From Candidatus Altarchaeales archaeon WOR_SM1_86-2 (GTDB lineage: Archaea > Altiarchaeota > Altiarchaeia > IMC4 > MCBC01): 64,000 nucleotides of DNA. The notes beneath the pieces are model-generated. The model ran no database searches. It saw only the letters and a list, made by a program, of their open reading frames with translations, and was not told the origin of the DNA. This document shows, one piece after another, positions 15,445 through 23,465 of this stretch. Position numbers and translations under genes: made by a program. Position 1 is the stretch's first letter, and every line of letters begins with the position of its first letter. The stretch covers positions 1 to 64,000 of the forward strand of contig MCBC01000067.1 of the NCBI GenBank assembly GCA_001723855.1. The letters are read 5' to 3'.

Positions 15445-16464
15445 ATGCGGCATTATTCCATATGGCTCAAAAAGCACGATTCCAGGGGAAATCAGATATT
15501 GAATGACCTGCAGAGTTATAAGAGAGAGGTTATGGAAATTAAAGATAAAATCTATGATAAAGACCTGATTCTTCCCATTGATGCCGAACAGGATCATGAA
15601 ATAGACCCTGACTTTAGATTGTGTTTTGTGGACGGCGGCGAATCAAATAAAGAACTGCTTGGAGCAAGCGTTTACTTTATAAGGGCATCTGCGCTGCTTT
15701 GGAAGGACCAGACGGAGTTCATCAGGGACCTGGACATGGGGGTGATAGACTACGACGAGCATACGAAAGAAAGGGTTGAGCTGCTGAGGGGCGCCATGGA
15801 ATTCGATGTTGCAATAAGATCCGTTGAATTAAAAACCCCACCCACCCACATATTTCTGGACGGCTCTCTGCACGTCAACGCAAAAAAAAGGCAGATCAAA
15901 GGCAGCGAATACGGGATGTACAGGAAAAAACTTGTGCGGTTAATGAAACTGTGCAGGGAAAAAGAGGTCTCCCTGGTCGGGGTTTCTGAGGACTCCACAT
16001 CAAGATTATTTGCGCATTATATATCTGCTCTCTGCTACATAGAACTGCCTAAATTTATGACGGATTCCTCCATTTTAAGAATGCTGACAAAAGATAGGTG
16101 CGTGTGCTATAGAACGATCCAGTTCACCCCTTATTCCAAATTTGCATCCGAACTGGATGAGGACCTTGTGGTTTCCTTTCCAACGGTATACGTCCAGCCG
16201 ACCCCCCTTTCCAACCCATTAAGGATCGATGTCCCGGAGTGGGAACAGAATTTTGACGGGATTATTAACCTGGTACTGAAACTTTCAAAGGGCTCAAGGT
16301 ACTACGGCTATCCCCTCCCCCTTTATCTTGTGCACCTGGACGTGAAAATCGGGCCTAAACTCTCGGAATGGAACACCCGGCAGCTGATTCATTTCATCTC
16401 CCGGGAAGACCCTGATTTGTATGATGCGATACTGAGGAGCAGCAGGAAAGATATGAGGTTCTAA
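15445..16464 (+). CDS. nurA: NurA 5'-3' nuclease
   Basis: The protein is ~340 residues from ATG 15445, which follows AAGGATAAGG. The frame is open further upstream, but that part runs antisense through trm56. The two NurA active-site Asp blocks are visible: LCFVDGGES (D63) and HIFLDGSLH (D139). The C-terminal QLIHF and PLYLVHLDVKIG blocks also fit. NurA works with the HerA helicase and Mre11-Rad50 in DNA end resection; herA, mre11 and rad50 are not in this window. The stop is 1 bp from the stop of the convergent nuclease-like gene. Confidence 0.85.
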   Translation: MRHYSIWLKKHDSRGNQILNDLQSYKREVMEIKDKIYDKDLILPIDAEQDHEIDPDFRLCFVDGGESNKELLGASVYFIRASALLWKDQTEFIRDLDMGVIDYDEHTKERVELLRGAMEFDVAIRSVELKTPPTHIFLDGSLHVNAKKRQIKGSEYGMYRKKLVRLMKLCREKEVSLVGVSEDSTSRLFAHYISALCYIELPKFMTDSSILRMLTKDRCVCYRTIQFTPYSKFASELDEDLVVSFPTVYVQPTPLSNPLRIDVPEWEQNFDGIINLVLKLSKGSRYYGYPLPLYLVHLDVKIGPKLSEWNTRQLIHFISREDPDLYDAILRSSRKDMRF

Positions 16465-16465
16465 A

Positions 16466-16996
16466 TTAAATCATTTCCTCAACCCCTGCCCCAAGTTCCA
16501 GAACATCCTCGCCAAGATATAAATTTAGTTTATCGTCATGGATTGTGAAATATATGTCAAGCCGCTTCTCTTTCCTGAGTTTCCAGGCAAGCATTTCCAT
16601 ATTTGTAACCTTTGCAACATAAAACCGGTCAATGTCTCTTATTTCCTTTCTCAGTTTATTTTTCCTGTTTTCAATTGCATTTTCGCTGTTGAAGAGATAA
16701 ACGTCCGCATTCCTGTTTTTTCTAAGCACCCTGTCAAGTTCCTTAGCAGAAACGTCCTTGCATTCAATCCAGAACTTTATGTTGGATTTAAGCAGTGGAT
16801 CATCAAAGATCACAAGATCGGGTTTATATTTCTGCAGAACAGATGTTTCAGGTTTTATTTCATACTCAAAAAAGTAAAGGTAAGCGATTAATTTAAGTGC
16901 GATATGCTCCTCGGTTTCCATTAAATCTTTAAAAAGGATTAATTTCTTTGATTTTCCGGTTTCTGATGCTATGTTGAATGTGTATTTCTTTTTCAT
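16466..16996 (-). CDS. YaeQ-like PD-(D/E)XK family protein
   Basis: The protein has 176 residues. YaeQ-like features are the opening KKKYTFNIAS, an HIALKLIAYLYF helix, KPDLVIFDD, and FWIECKDVSAKELDRVLRKNRNADVYLF, where D-(n)-E-x-K forms a nuclease-like core. YaeQ proteins have the restriction-endonuclease fold, but their activity is uncertain. It lies 4 bp downstream of rnp1, so it is probably co-transcribed with it. Confidence 0.7.
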   Translation of the reverse strand: MKKKYTFNIASETGKSKKLILFKDLMETEEHIALKLIAYLYFFEYEIKPETSVLQKYKPDLVIFDDPLLKSNIKFWIECKDVSAKELDRVLRKNRNADVYLFNSENAIENRKNKLRKEIRDIDRFYVAKVTNMEMLAWKLRKEKRLDIYFTIHDDKLNLYLGEDVLELGAGVEEMI

Positions 16997-17000
16997 TTCT

Positions 17001-17282
17001 TTAGAATCTTATCCTGTATTTCTTCTTAACCCTGTCTTCAGGGCGGGCAACAAGCAGTTTGCCGTCAACCCTCACAATAGTGCCCTCGGGGAGTGTTATA
17101 TCCAGTGTAACACAATCCTTAGGTACCTTCTTTTCATTCCCCTCTGTCTCAATTGTCAGGGTGTTTCTCGTCTCATCAACCACCCTGCCTTTAATGTTTT
17201 TATAGCCCTCATGCGCGGCGTCGGATACTTCCGCGTAAAGCCCGATTAATTCATGCCGCAGTATGTTGTAGGGGGTTATCAT
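17001..17282 (-). CDS. rnp1: Ribonuclease P protein component 1 (Rpp29/Pop4)
   Basis: The protein has 93 residues. It matches the archaeal Rpp29 layout: a short N-terminal helix (NILRHELIGLYAEV), then an Sm-like barrel with GRVVDETRNTLTIET and the basic C-terminal RPEDRVKKKYRIRF. It binds the specificity domain of RNase P RNA with Rpp21 and helps mature tRNA 5' ends. It is not embedded in a ribosomal protein operon here, unlike in many euryarchaea, and is followed within 4 bp by the YaeQ-like gene. Confidence 0.88.
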   Translation of the reverse strand: MITPYNILRHELIGLYAEVSDAAHEGYKNIKGRVVDETRNTLTIETEGNEKKVPKDCVTLDITLPEGTIVRVDGKLLVARPEDRVKKKYRIRF

Positions 17283-17318
17283 TTTTTATATATTCAAAAC
17301 AGAAATTAATAATTAAAA

Positions 17319-17606
17319 ATGGGTGAGATCGTATACAGGAGAAAACTCTCCGCAGAGGAGGTAAATGAAGGCTTTTTGTTTATCACCAAAGAAGGACTTA
17401 AGCGCCTTCCTGCGGTTTCCGAAACCTTCAAAATCCGGATCAGCGACAGGGAATTTGAAGTTAAAATAGATGCCGGGCAGAAGATACATTTAAAGGAAAT
17501 CACTGAGTTCCCCGGGTTGAAAAAGGGTGCGGAAATAGCGTTTGTTAAGGAGGCGGGTGAAGAGGGCAAATACTGGTTGTATGCGCTTACGAAGCAGCTG
17601 CCCTGA
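17319..17606 (+). CDS. Conserved-looking small soluble protein of unknown function
   Basis: The protein has 95 residues and no family I recognise. It is soluble, mixed alpha/beta and charged, with no membrane segment or Cys: GEIVYRRKLSAEEVNEGFLFITKEGLKRL, then two strand pairs. The codon use is like the adjacent housekeeping genes and the start has a clean AT-rich upstream region (17283-17318), divergent from rnp1. It is probably a real gene; no function is proposed. Confidence 0.6.
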   Translation: MGEIVYRRKLSAEEVNEGFLFITKEGLKRLPAVSETFKIRISDREFEVKIDAGQKIHLKEITEFPGLKKGAEIAFVKEAGEEGKYWLYALTKQLP

Positions 17607-17714
17607 CGGGTTTGATCCACCCTCCGCTTAACAATCTCTTCAACAATTTTTATATACAGGAATCTAACTAGGGTATTGCATTTCAATGCCATTCCATTTA
17701 CTTCAGTAGAAAAG

Positions 17715-19070
17715 ATGTTTTCAAAAATATTGTTCATTGAGCCGCCAAAAGACTACTGGTTTGTGATGGGAGAGTATGTCTCGCCGCCCACGGGATTGCT
17801 CATCCTGGCAGCATATATCGAGCAGGAAATCCCGGATATGGAAATAGAAATCCTTGACTGCCAGGCGCAAAGAAAAAATTGGAAGGACGTTGAGCGAACA
17901 GCGGAAACAGCGAAAATTGTTGATAAGGGTATTGTTACTGTTTTAGGCGGCTCGCATTTTACGTTTACTGCAGAGGAATCTCTCAATGACTTTCCAGAGA
18001 TCGATTATATTGTCATGGGCGAGGGTGAAGTGACGCTGGTGGAATTAATCAAAACGCTAAGAACAGGGAAAAACCAGGGGGATGTAAAGGGGTTATCGTT
18101 CAAGCATAACGGAAAAATCATTCAAACACCACCCAGGCCGTTAATCGAAAACCTTGACGCTCTGCCATATCCCGCATACCATCTAGTTGAAAATGATATT
18201 AAAAGATATCATTTCTCCATGATGGCAGGTAAAAACACGAGATACATGATACTTGAGGGCGCAAGAGGCTGCGATCATAGATGCTCGTTTTGCACACAGT
18301 GGAAATACTGGAGGGGTATGTGGAGAACAAAATCAGCTAAACGGATCGCTGATGAAATAGAATATCTAAACGAAACCTACGGCGGCGTCTTCCTGTGGCT
18401 TACCGACGATAACTTTGACTATGAAAAACGGGCAAATGCGTTATGGCAGGAACTGCGGCACCGCAGTTGTAGAGAGGACATCATGCTGTTTTTACAGGCA
18501 AGAACCGATGATGTGGTTAAAAACCCCGCTATGGTGGCAAAGCTGCGGGATGTCGGCAACTACTGGGTTATGCTCGGCGTTGAAAATAATTCAAATTCAA
18601 CTCTTAAAGAATTCAAAAAAGGAACAAATGTCCATGACGCGTATAAAGCAATAAAACTTTTGAATGACAACGGGATATTCTCGCATGCAATGTTCGTAAT
18701 AGGCTCCAGGAAGGATACCGCTGAGTCTATTAAGCGGTTGAGGCGGTTCTCGCTCGATCTGGGTCCGGACTTTGCGATATATACCGCTCTCACGCCTTTC
18801 CCGGGTACGGAATATTATGACGCTGCAAGAAAAAACGGGTGGATAGAGGATGAAAATTATTCGCACTATGATATGGTGCATGCGATCATGCCCACTGAAA
18901 CATTATCGCGAAGGGAAGTACAGGAGGAATTATACGGATGTTACCGGGCATTTTATGGCTCCATGACAAAAAACATAGCGGGAGTGTTTTCTAAAAACAA
19001 GCTTAAAAGAACGTTATATCGGCATATGGCCGGACAGAGTGTATTGAAAAAACTGGAGTATTTGATTTGA
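17715..19070 (+). CDS. B12-binding-type radical SAM enzyme with a shortened cobalamin domain
   Basis: From ATG 17715 the protein is ~451 residues. The N-terminal part reads like a class B radical SAM cobalamin-binding domain (ILFIEPP ... SPPTGLLILAAYIE ... EILDCQA). The segment that should carry the PDVVG strand and cobalamin loop appears deleted: WKDVE runs straight into RTAETAKIVDKGIVTVLGGSHF. The radical SAM cluster motif is C186-x3-C190-x2-C193 in GCDHRCSFC. A complete TIM-barrel region and a C-terminal domain follow. The reaction is unknown; relatives methylate unactivated carbons or modify lipids. The next gene starts within or just after the stop. Confidence 0.8.
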   Translation: MFSKILFIEPPKDYWFVMGEYVSPPTGLLILAAYIEQEIPDMEIEILDCQAQRKNWKDVERTAETAKIVDKGIVTVLGGSHFTFTAEESLNDFPEIDYIVMGEGEVTLVELIKTLRTGKNQGDVKGLSFKHNGKIIQTPPRPLIENLDALPYPAYHLVENDIKRYHFSMMAGKNTRYMILEGARGCDHRCSFCTQWKYWRGMWRTKSAKRIADEIEYLNETYGGVFLWLTDDNFDYEKRANALWQELRHRSCREDIMLFLQARTDDVVKNPAMVAKLRDVGNYWVMLGVENNSNSTLKEFKKGTNVHDAYKAIKLLNDNGIFSHAMFVIGSRKDTAESIKRLRRFSLDLGPDFAIYTALTPFPGTEYYDAARKNGWIEDENYSHYDMVHAIMPTETLSRREVQEELYGCYRAFYGSMTKNIAGVFSKNKLKRTLYRHMAGQSVLKKLEYLI

Positions 19071-19075
19071 ACCAA

Positions 19076-19777
19076 ATGAAACCAAAAATGCGTGTAATGA
19101 GTTATATAATCCTCTCGATCACGGGAGCTGTATTGATCATAATAATGTCACTAAGTTCTTCAAATATGAACAATATCCCCTTTTTTGATAAACTGTTTGT
19201 AGGGGTGGTATTTATGTCAAGCTGCATATTGGGCATATCTTTTGCCTTAAGACCAAACTGGCTCAAAGGACTCGCAAAACGAGAAAGCAGTGACGTAAAC
19301 AAAAGGCAAACCCGGACAACAGCGAGAAAAAGACAGGGCCATCATCCAGAATGTATGCGGTTTAAGGGCCATACAATTATTATAAAAAATAAAATTTTCT
19401 GTGCAGGCTGCCTTGGTTTGGCAACAGGGTCTATTATATCGATTTTCTTCATGGTTATCTATATATTTCTTTCCAGCGAAATATCCTCCAAAATCTTTCC
19501 GGTCCTTATTTTCCCAGGGATGATTCTTGTCGCGATCAATTACATGGAAACGGCGATTACCATGAGAAACGCAGCCCTGCACGTAATTTCAAATATATTC
19601 CTCGTGATCGGCTTCTTTTTTGTTGTCACGGGCATTCTTCAATTAACAGGCAGCATTATCTACGGTGTGTTTGGGATCATCATATCATTTCTCTGGCTGG
19701 ATACAAGGATCCAACTCTCAAACTTTCGTCATGCAGGGATCTGTAAAGATTGCACTGAAGACTGTAAAGCGTATTGA
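19076..19777 (+). CDS. Membrane protein with HHPxC/CAGC motif
   Basis: The protein is ~233 residues from ATG 19076; a TTG at 19067 overlapping the previous stop is an alternative. Two N-terminal helices are followed by a basic loop and GHHPECMRF...FCAGCLGLATGS, which looks like a metal or thiol site. Three or four more helices follow, and a C-terminal CKDCTEDCK cluster. It resembles DUF2085-like small membrane proteins but I cannot assign it firmly. Tight coupling to the radical SAM gene suggests a shared pathway, perhaps membrane lipid modification (inference). Confidence 0.6.
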   Translation: MKPKMRVMSYIILSITGAVLIIIMSLSSSNMNNIPFFDKLFVGVVFMSSCILGISFALRPNWLKGLAKRESSDVNKRQTRTTARKRQGHHPECMRFKGHTIIIKNKIFCAGCLGLATGSIISIFFMVIYIFLSSEISSKIFPVLIFPGMILVAINYMETAITMRNAALHVISNIFLVIGFFFVVTGILQLTGSIIYGVFGIIISFLWLDTRIQLSNFRHAGICKDCTEDCKAY

Positions 19778-19779
19778 AC

Positions 19780-20100
19780 TCACGTTTGCTTTGTTATCAT
19801 TCTTATGCCTGCGATTAGGATTGCGATACCGATTATAACCGGAATAATCCACCAGAACTCAACATCATAGACCCATTGGGGCAATCCTTGAATGTTTCTT
19901 AACCCGAACTCAAATATGATTCCCAGACCGATAAGAATAATTATCGCCCCCCAGATAATTGTGGATGTTCGCGATTTACCTGCACATTCTTCACATTCTT
20001 CACGCTCCTTTCTTTTAGCGCCCGTTAAAGAAGCGCCGCATTTACTGCAGAATTCTGCAGTATCATCATTCTGCTTTCCGCATTTTGAACAGTAGGGCAT
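19780..20100 (-). CDS. Zinc-ribbon membrane protein
   Basis: The protein has 106 residues. An N-terminal zinc ribbon (YCSKCGKQNDDTAEFCSKCGASL) is followed by another Cys pair (CEECAG) and two transmembrane helices (STIIWGAIIILIGLGIIFEF and WWIIPVIIGIAILIAGIRMI). The start is supported by an exceptionally good Shine-Dalgarno, AAGGAGGTGA, 4-5 bases before ATG 20100. Such proteins are common and uncharacterised. It is divergent from the GIN-domain lipoprotein gene, with which it shares the AT-rich promoter gap. Confidence 0.8.
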   Translation of the reverse strand: MPYCSKCGKQNDDTAEFCSKCGASLTGAKRKEREECEECAGKSRTSTIIWGAIIILIGLGIIFEFGLRNIQGLPQWVYDVEFWWIIPVIIGIAILIAGIRMITKQT

Positions 20101-20161
20101 AATTTCACCTCCTTATTCATTTTAGTTATTATATTTATAAATTTTATATTTATAAATAAAA
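20101..20161. promoter_or_regulatory. Divergent promoter region with tandem TATA-like repeats
   Basis: The 61-bp gap holds two copies of TTATATTTATAAA (20129-20141 and about 20146-20158) that read as TATA elements on both strands. They lie between the zinc-ribbon gene (minus) and the GIN-domain gene (plus). The plus-strand copy is too close to the GTG at 20162 to leave much leader, so the plus transcript may be leaderless or start further upstream. Confidence 0.45.
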
Positions 20162-20890
20162 GTGAAAAATATAAAAAAATTTTTAACAGGGATTGTAATG
20201 TTGGTTGTTTTGTTGGCATCGGGATGTATTTCTGATCCTAACTGTATAAACGGTTCCGGTAACGTGGTCTCGGAAACAAGAACCGCCGACACGTTTCACA
20301 GTGTGGAAATGGAGTGCAGCGGTAATCTGTATGTAACGCAAACCTGGGAGTCAGGAGTGCGAGTCGAAACAGACGATAATATAATGCCGCTTTTAAAGAC
20401 AGATGTTATAAACGGTGTACTTATCATAAAAAGAGGCGGAACCAGATGTTTGAGCCCCACGAAACTAAACATATATGTTTCTATGGATGATGTAAAACGA
20501 TTATCTTTAAGCGGTTCGGGAAATATTATCGGCAGGTCCGAAATAACTTCCGACGACCTTGAGGTAAGTTTAAGCGGTTCGGGGGATATAGATCTGCAGG
20601 TGGATACAAAACGCCTTAAATCTGAAATTTCGGGCTCGGGGGAATCAAAATTTACAGGCAAAGCATCATCCCATGATGCGACAATAAGCGGTTCCGGAGA
20701 TTTGAAAGCATACGATCTTGTAACAGAGAAATCGACAGTTCAAGTCACGGGTTCGGGAAAATCCGAAGTATTTGCCTCAGAAGAGTTAAATGTGAAGATC
20801 ACAGGCAGCGGGGATGTGTACTACAAGGGTAACCCGGCGACGGTTAACAAGGAAATATTGGGATCCGGGGAACTGAAAAAGGCAGACTAA
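20162..20890 (+). CDS. GIN-domain (DUF2807) lipoprotein
   Basis: The protein has 242 residues starting at GTG 20162. Signal peptide MKNIKKFLTGIVMLVVLLASG is followed by a lipobox Cys (LASGC). The mature part is a beta-helical head domain with the repeated SGSG motif (LSGSGNI, LSGSGDI, ISGSGES, ISGSGDL, VTGSGKS, ITGSGDV), typical of DUF2807 auto-transporter-head-like proteins. It would be lipid-anchored on the outer face of the membrane. Function of the family is unknown. Confidence 0.85.
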   Translation: MKNIKKFLTGIVMLVVLLASGCISDPNCINGSGNVVSETRTADTFHSVEMECSGNLYVTQTWESGVRVETDDNIMPLLKTDVINGVLIIKRGGTRCLSPTKLNIYVSMDDVKRLSLSGSGNIIGRSEITSDDLEVSLSGSGDIDLQVDTKRLKSEISGSGESKFTGKASSHDATISGSGDLKAYDLVTEKSTVQVTGSGKSEVFASEELNVKITGSGDVYYKGNPATVNKEILGSGELKKAD

Positions 20891-20922
20891 AATACAGAAT
20901 ATACCGGGATGCTCCAGAGTTT

Positions 20923-21504
20923 CTAGATTTTATTTAAAATTTCCTTAACAAGTCTTTCATAGTTTGACCCCGGAGCAACCTTCTTTATGATCCCGTAGTT
21001 ATTCAATATTTCTTTTCTAAAGAATTCTCCCTCAACCCCGGCATCCATTTTCGTATATGCTGTGATACATTCCAGGGCCAGAGATTTTGCTCTATTAAAT
21101 AAAAAACTTTCATTGAATTCTTTATTAATCCCGGAAAAAATAACATCGGACGATATTAACGCAGCGTCCTCATCCTCCCTTATACCAGAAACTTCTGCAC
21201 CCATGTATGCCGCAGCACCCTCCAAGACCGGGTAATCGCCCCCATGAGTTACCTTTCTATAACTCAATTTCTCCTTTTCAAATATCGCCTTGTAAAACAA
21301 TTCGACATCATCAACAAAATTAACCACAAATATCCTGCTGTTTAAAACATTTTTATATGTTTTTGAGGTCTTGTAGAGTTTCAACACAATTTTTTCATGG
21401 TCGGGGGTTGAGATGCCGATCGGGGCAGAATGCGGCTCTTCATTCCATGTTGTTACGATGGTTTCATATATCCAGTTTTTGTTTAGTTTGGTTAAGGGAT
21501 TCAT
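20923..21504 (-). CDS. DUF447 protein (flavin-reductase-like split barrel)
   Basis: The protein has 193 residues. It opens YETIVTTWNEEPHSAPIGI, the flavin-binding-barrel start typical of the archaeal/methanogen DUF447 family, and continues with NSRIFVVNFVDDVELFYKAIF and a helical C-terminal domain (GSNYERLVKEILNKI). Family members are probably FMN-binding but are not biochemically defined. Its first ~25 codons and upstream bases are duplicated at 22967-23049, on the other side of the inserted nuclease cassette. Confidence 0.82.
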   Translation of the reverse strand: MNPLTKLNKNWIYETIVTTWNEEPHSAPIGISTPDHEKIVLKLYKTSKTYKNVLNSRIFVVNFVDDVELFYKAIFEKEKLSYRKVTHGGDYPVLEGAAAYMGAEVSGIREDEDAALISSDVIFSGINKEFNESFLFNRAKSLALECITAYTKMDAGVEGEFFRKEILNNYGIIKKVAPGSNYERLVKEILNKI

Positions 21505-21509
21505 TTTTT
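21427..21509 (-). repeat. Left copy of an 83-bp direct repeat (5' end of the DUF447 gene)
   Basis: These 83 bp span the DUF447 start codon and first codons and recur at 22967-23049 with about 5 mismatches (~94% identity). They bracket 1457 bp containing a YhcG-type nuclease gene. Similarity ends sharply on the cassette side (GTTTGTTG here versus CTGCC in the other copy). Confidence 0.88.
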
Positions 21510-21655
21510 TGTTTGTTGTAATTCTTTGAGGGCGGATGTTTTTGGTCTTACATATTTGTTTTCATAATAGAACCAACAAAACTTTCAAAATTTATTGTTT
21601 TTTGAAAGATTTGAAAGCTTTAATGTTCTTCCATTCTCATCATAACTTTTTGTTG

Positions 21656-21889
21656 TTATACTAAATACAAAAAATACAACTTATAGAGTTTTTTGTATAT
21701 CTTATTTGCTCCCACCCGGATTTTTGGTTGAGCAGGTTTGGAGATACTTCGTGCGGGAATATTTTCATTCTCCTCCATCTCCTTTGCAAGTTCATCAAAC
21801 CCCGGAATATCCGCATACACCAGATACCTTACACTTTTATTTTCAAACATTCTCGAATTATTATTCATTCCGATTTCTTCAGATTGCAT
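21656..21889 (-). CDS. Small hypothetical ORF downstream of the YhcG-like gene
   Basis: The frame encodes 77 residues, or ~70 from the second Met. It overlaps the last 25 bp of the YhcG frame. The text (VRYLVYADIPGFDELAKEMEENENIPARS) is protein-like and not low-complexity until the end, KKLYKLYFLYLV. I recognise no family. It could be a cassette gene or a decayed remnant; the weak end and lack of homology cues keep confidence low. Confidence 0.3.
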   Translation of the reverse strand: MQSEEIGMNNNSRMFENKSVRYLVYADIPGFDELAKEMEENENIPARSISKPAQPKIRVGANKIYKKLYKLYFLYLV

Positions 21890-22904
21890 TCAAGCTCCGA
21901 TTCAATCTTTTCTATTGTTGGGAGACTTGCTTTCAACTCGTCTGGTACCTGGGCAACTATCTTATATTCCGACACACCGATTGGTTTGGTCATATCTCTT
22001 AGAGCATATTCTGCAATTATTCTATTTTTTGTTTTGCATAATATAATCCCTATTGAGGGATTGTCCCGTCTTGTTTTTAAAACATCATCCAGTACCGAGA
22101 GATAAAAATTAATTTTACCTGCATATTCTGGCTTAAAGTCACCGGTCTTCAATTCTACGGCAACATAACACCTTAATTTTAAATGGTAAAACAAGAGGTC
22201 GATATAATATCATTTTTATCAACCTCTATGTGATATTGACTGCCAACAAAAGCAAAACCAACGCCAAGTTCAAGCAAAAACTTTGTGATCTGTTTTGTGA
22301 GCTGACTTTCTATCTCCTTTTCTCTTGCGTCTTCGCCGATAGTTAAAAAATCAAAAACATAAGGGTCTTTAAGCATATCCGTTGCCAGATCAGATTGTGG
22401 TTTTTGCAGTGTTAAGTCAAAATTTGTTGTTTTCTTTTCCAGTGCCTGCCTCCCATAAAGATTAGATTCTATCTGGTGAACCAAAACATTTCTTGACCAG
22501 CCGTTTTCAATTGTTTTGTTAATATACCATATCCTTTCTTCATCACCTTTAATCTTGTCAATCAATATACAATTATGAAACCATGGGATTTGTGCAGCAA
22601 CCTGCTGCACAATTTCAAAATCAGGATAGGTTTTAGCAAACTTTTGCATATATTTTAAATTTCTGACTGAAAACCCTTTCATTTCAGGAAAACTCATTCT
22701 TAAATCTCTTGATAAGTTATCAATTATTTTGGCTCCCCACCCCTCTTTCTCATGTTTTTCAAGTATGCTTTTCCCGATTTCCCAGTAGAGAATAACAAGT
22801 TCCCTGTTAACAGATAATACTGCTCTTTGCCGGGCGGATTGTATTTTCTGTTTTAAATCATTGATTAATTCTGCATAACTTTCGTTGCCCTCCTCGGATT
22901 TCAT
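21865..22904 (-). pseudogene. YhcG/DUF1016-type PD-(D/E)XK nuclease, frameshifted
   Basis: Two frames join into one DUF1016 protein. Residues before the break run ELINDLKQKIQSARQRAVLSVNRELV ... GVGFAFVGSQYHIEVDKND. After it comes LLFYHLKLRCYVAVELKTGDFKPEYAGKINFYLS, the nuclease core with E-L-K. The break is at about 22205-22215, where GATATTATATCGAC would need one extra T (GATTATTATATCGAC) to read NDYYIDLLFYH. ATG 22904 sits 6 nt after AAGGAG and is preferred over 22910. DUF1016 proteins are found in restriction and defence contexts. The loss of one base either inactivates it or reflects a sequencing error. It is enclosed by the 83-bp DUF447 duplication. Confidence 0.85.
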
Positions 22905-22966
22905 ATCCATCTCCTTGAAATTTATTTTTATTTTAAAAAATAAAAAGTTCTACAAAAGATACGACA

Positions 22967-23049
22967 AGAATGCGGCTCTTTATTCCGGGTTGTAACTATG
23001 GTTTCATATATCCAGTTTTTGTTTAGTTTGGTTAAGGGATTCATTTTTT
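22967..23049 (-). repeat. Right copy of the 83-bp direct repeat (detached DUF447 5' end)
   Basis: On the minus strand it still reads MNPLTKLNKNWIYETIVTTRNKEPHS, the DUF447 N-terminus with W-to-R and E-to-K changes, then runs into unrelated sequence. It abuts the stop of the wHTH gene, so before insertion wHTH and DUF447 were probably neighbours in one leftward operon. Confidence 0.88.
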
Positions 23050-23055
23050 CTGCCT

Positions 23056-23385
23056 TTATCTGCCGCCTTTCAGCCTCTCAACCTCTTTATCCAATTCCTT
23101 AACCTTCCTTTTCAGCATCCTGATTTCCTCGTCCTTAACTATTAACTTCTTTGTCATCTTCCCCACATGCTCAACCCACCACTGGTTCTGCCTTCCGACC
23201 TTCTCGTGAAATAATTTACCGTCTGCCTTTAAAGCCATCAAATGAGCGGTTGTGGAATACCAGTTCAAACCCACTGCCTTTGCGATCTGCCCGGTTGTTC
23301 TCGGAAACGTTTGATGCACAAAGTAATCTAGTATCTCCTTTCTTATCTCCTCCGTGGTTCTTCTCTTTCGTTTTGACATAGTCAA
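23056..23385 (-). CDS. Winged-helix regulator with C-terminal coiled coil
   Basis: The protein has 109 residues. Basic N-terminus SKRKRRTTEEIRKEIL leads into a winged helix-turn-helix (FPRTTGQIAKAVGLNWYSTTAHLMALKADGKLF) with a wing (GRQNQWWV). A charged coiled coil (DEEIRMLKRKVKELDKEVERL) probably dimerises it. It is divergent from the CFI-box gene. Two exact 18-bp direct repeats in the shared promoter gap are candidate binding sites. Confidence 0.82.
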   Translation of the reverse strand: MTMSKRKRRTTEEIRKEILDYFVHQTFPRTTGQIAKAVGLNWYSTTAHLMALKADGKLFHEKVGRQNQWWVEHVGKMTKKLIVKDEEIRMLKRKVKELDKEVERLKGGR

Positions 23386-23400
23386 TTAAGTATTTACAAG

Positions 23401-23461
23401 AATTAGTTTAAAAATACTTTTTATATTCAAAGGTCTAAATATTAATTAGTTTAAAAATACT
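23401..23461. promoter_or_regulatory. Pair of exact 18-bp direct repeats in a divergent promoter (candidate operators)
   Basis: AATTAGTTTAAAAATACT occurs at 23401-23418 and again, identically, at 23444-23461, 43 bp apart (about four helical turns). The second copy ends 4 bp before the CFI-box start codon. The block separates the wHTH regulator (minus) from the CFI-box gene (plus), so autoregulation and control of the divergent gene is the simplest reading. Confidence 0.65.
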
Positions 23462-23465
23462 AAAA

